Shown piece after piece: positions 61,885 through 63,076 of a stretch of 63,076 nt of DNA (position 1 is the first letter of the stretch; every line of letters begins with the position of its first letter). Source of the DNA: Lingula anatina (lineage: Eukaryota > Brachiopoda > Lingulata > Lingulida > Lingulidae). The DNA is taken from contig NW_019776028.1 of assembly GCF_001039355.2 (NCBI RefSeq), positions 64,001 through 127,076 of the forward strand, written 5' to 3'. A program made the position numbers and the translations under genes. The notes under the pieces are model-generated. The model did not search any database, was not told the origin of the DNA, and worked only from the letters and a program-made list of their open reading frames with translations.

Positions 61885-63076
61885 TCATTTATAATCTATA
61901 TACTTATATGTATATATAGCACCAGGGCCAGTTCCGACAACAAGCACCCCATTATTAGTGACATCAACTGACACAGGACGCCAATTGCCTTCACTCATTG
62001 TCAAATTGTTACATAAAAATCTCCCATCTGAATCAAGGATAACCACCCTGTTATTACCGTAGTCAGTTAAGAATATGTTTCCAAACTTATCTACGCACAC
62101 TCCTCCTGGATAACTCAGTTGCCCGTCTCCACTTCCTCTCTGACCTCGTACTCCGTATTGGAACATGACGTCACCCTGGGGTGTCACTGCATACACACAT
62201 TGGGCCCAGCAGTTGCTGACTATGATTGCATTGATACCGTGATGGTATGCACAGCGCAGTGAACCTTTACTACACATTGGGATAGGAATTCTGTTAACAA
62301 GTTGAAAATATTTCATGTCGTACACACAGATGCACTGTGCACCACTATCACACACGTACACCTCGCGCTCTGTACGGCCACAAGTAACACCCCTGGGGTC
62401 AGATATATCACCCTGACCAAAACGTCGGATAACCTGATGTTGAATGCAGTCTACAGCATTTATCTTTGCCTGTGACCACAAATCTTTTGCTACTGACTGT
62501 AGTGATAAACCTCACCCCTCCTCTGTGCTGGAGAATACGGACACGGTTTTACCTCCGTTCACAACTAAGATATACCCGTCATCTGTGCACTGGATATCCC
62601 AAGGGGCACCCTTAACATTAAAGCAAATATTCCATTCTTGCCTACCAAGCCATGCTTTCTTCTAAAAACATAACAGCTCGGGATAGTGCGCCTTTTTCAA
62701 ACTCCCAAAACATGCATCCAAGGGACCCCGGTATGTTTTGGCCGTAATGGACCCCGTTATTATGGACAACTTTAGTTCAGGGATTTTAGGATACTCTAGG
62801 ACAACGTCCATTTTTGTTTGCCCTGGTGTAAATGTTATCTCGGTGTTCTTGGTATCAAAGACTGGTTCTAATGACTGCAATTCCTCGATTCTAGTTTGGA
62901 GTGTTTTAGAATGGGTCATGACCTCGGGGTCAGAACCGGTGTCTGTGAGCTGCTGAGCGAAATCACGAATACTCTGAATGGAAATCTTGCTCATTTCTTG
63001 CTTGTTCTTTTCATCTTCTAAAGTCTTCACCTGCATGGAGGTGAGTGCCTTAACTTCTGCCGTTTTTTTTTTTTTT
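61885..63076 (-). pseudogene. TRIM-like coiled coil plus NHL-repeat protein, two in-frame stops, cut by window edge
   Basis: One continuous minus-strand frame from the window edge to the stop at 61885. The N-terminal part visible (from about 63076) is helical: MQVKTLEDEKNKQEMSKISI and LQTRIEELQSLEPVFDTKNT, like the coiled coil after B-boxes in TRIM proteins. The C-terminal part has NHL-type repeats: DPRGVTCGRTEREVYVCDSG, LSYPGGVCVDKFGNIFLTDY then GNNRVVILDSDG. A TAG at 62662-62664 and a TGA at 62512-62514 interrupt it without changing frame. It has no introns, as in many invertebrate TRIM-NHL family copies. RING and B-box would lie beyond the window. If the stops are real it is a pseudogene; otherwise an E3-ligase-like protein. 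Confidence 0.78.

Overview
This is eukaryotic, animal nuclear DNA. Genes are split into many short exons with GT..AG introns, there are abundant microsatellites and small inverted-repeat (MITE-like) elements, and the protein families are metazoan: a DEG/ENaC channel, an ADAM protein with EGF and transmembrane segments, and a TRIM-NHL-like open frame. AT-rich introns, a Tc1-like transposon and the style of the channel suggest a marine invertebrate, probably a lophotrochozoan. That assignment is inference; nothing here fixes the species.

Layout. 1-2.8 kb: non-coding, with one small MITE. 2.9-19.6 kb: a DEG/ENaC sodium-channel gene on the + strand with three alternative first exons (2867, 7756, 11540) and twelve shared exons (12089-18738). 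A dead Tc1-like transposon sits at 4.79-6.12 kb, and three large inverted-repeat elements lie in its introns and upstream region. 19.7-23.1 kb: no gene seen. 23.17-36.2 kb: an ADAM (reprolysin) gene on the + strand. It has prodomain, metalloprotease-like, disintegrin, Cys-rich, EGF, transmembrane and a very long Ser/Pro-rich tail. The zinc-site Glu is replaced by Met, so it looks like a pseudoprotease. Its disintegrin exons have had their 3' ends, with splice donors, duplicated into the following introns, in one case as a 106-bp minisatellite. 36.2-38.8 kb: non-coding.

38.8-60.9 kb: a tandem array of at least seven copies of one secreted-protein gene that I do not recognise. Full copies have four exons: a 17-nt first coding exon behind a TATA box, a signal-peptide/Cys exon, a 190-nt exon and a C-terminal exon. 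Copies 1, 2 and 4 look intact (273, 283 and 273 aa). Copy 3 is broken by lost signals and a MITE. Copy 6 has two nonsense codons. Copies 5 and 7 are a divergent truncated subtype. Copies 4+5 and 6+7 are two units of a tandem duplication of about 4.4 kb. This array is the best candidate for something undescribed.

61.9-63.08 kb: a minus-strand, single-exon TRIM-like coiled coil plus NHL-repeat frame with two in-frame stops, cut by the window edge.

The genes do not form a pathway. The window reads as two large receptor/channel genes next to a fast-evolving cluster of secreted proteins.
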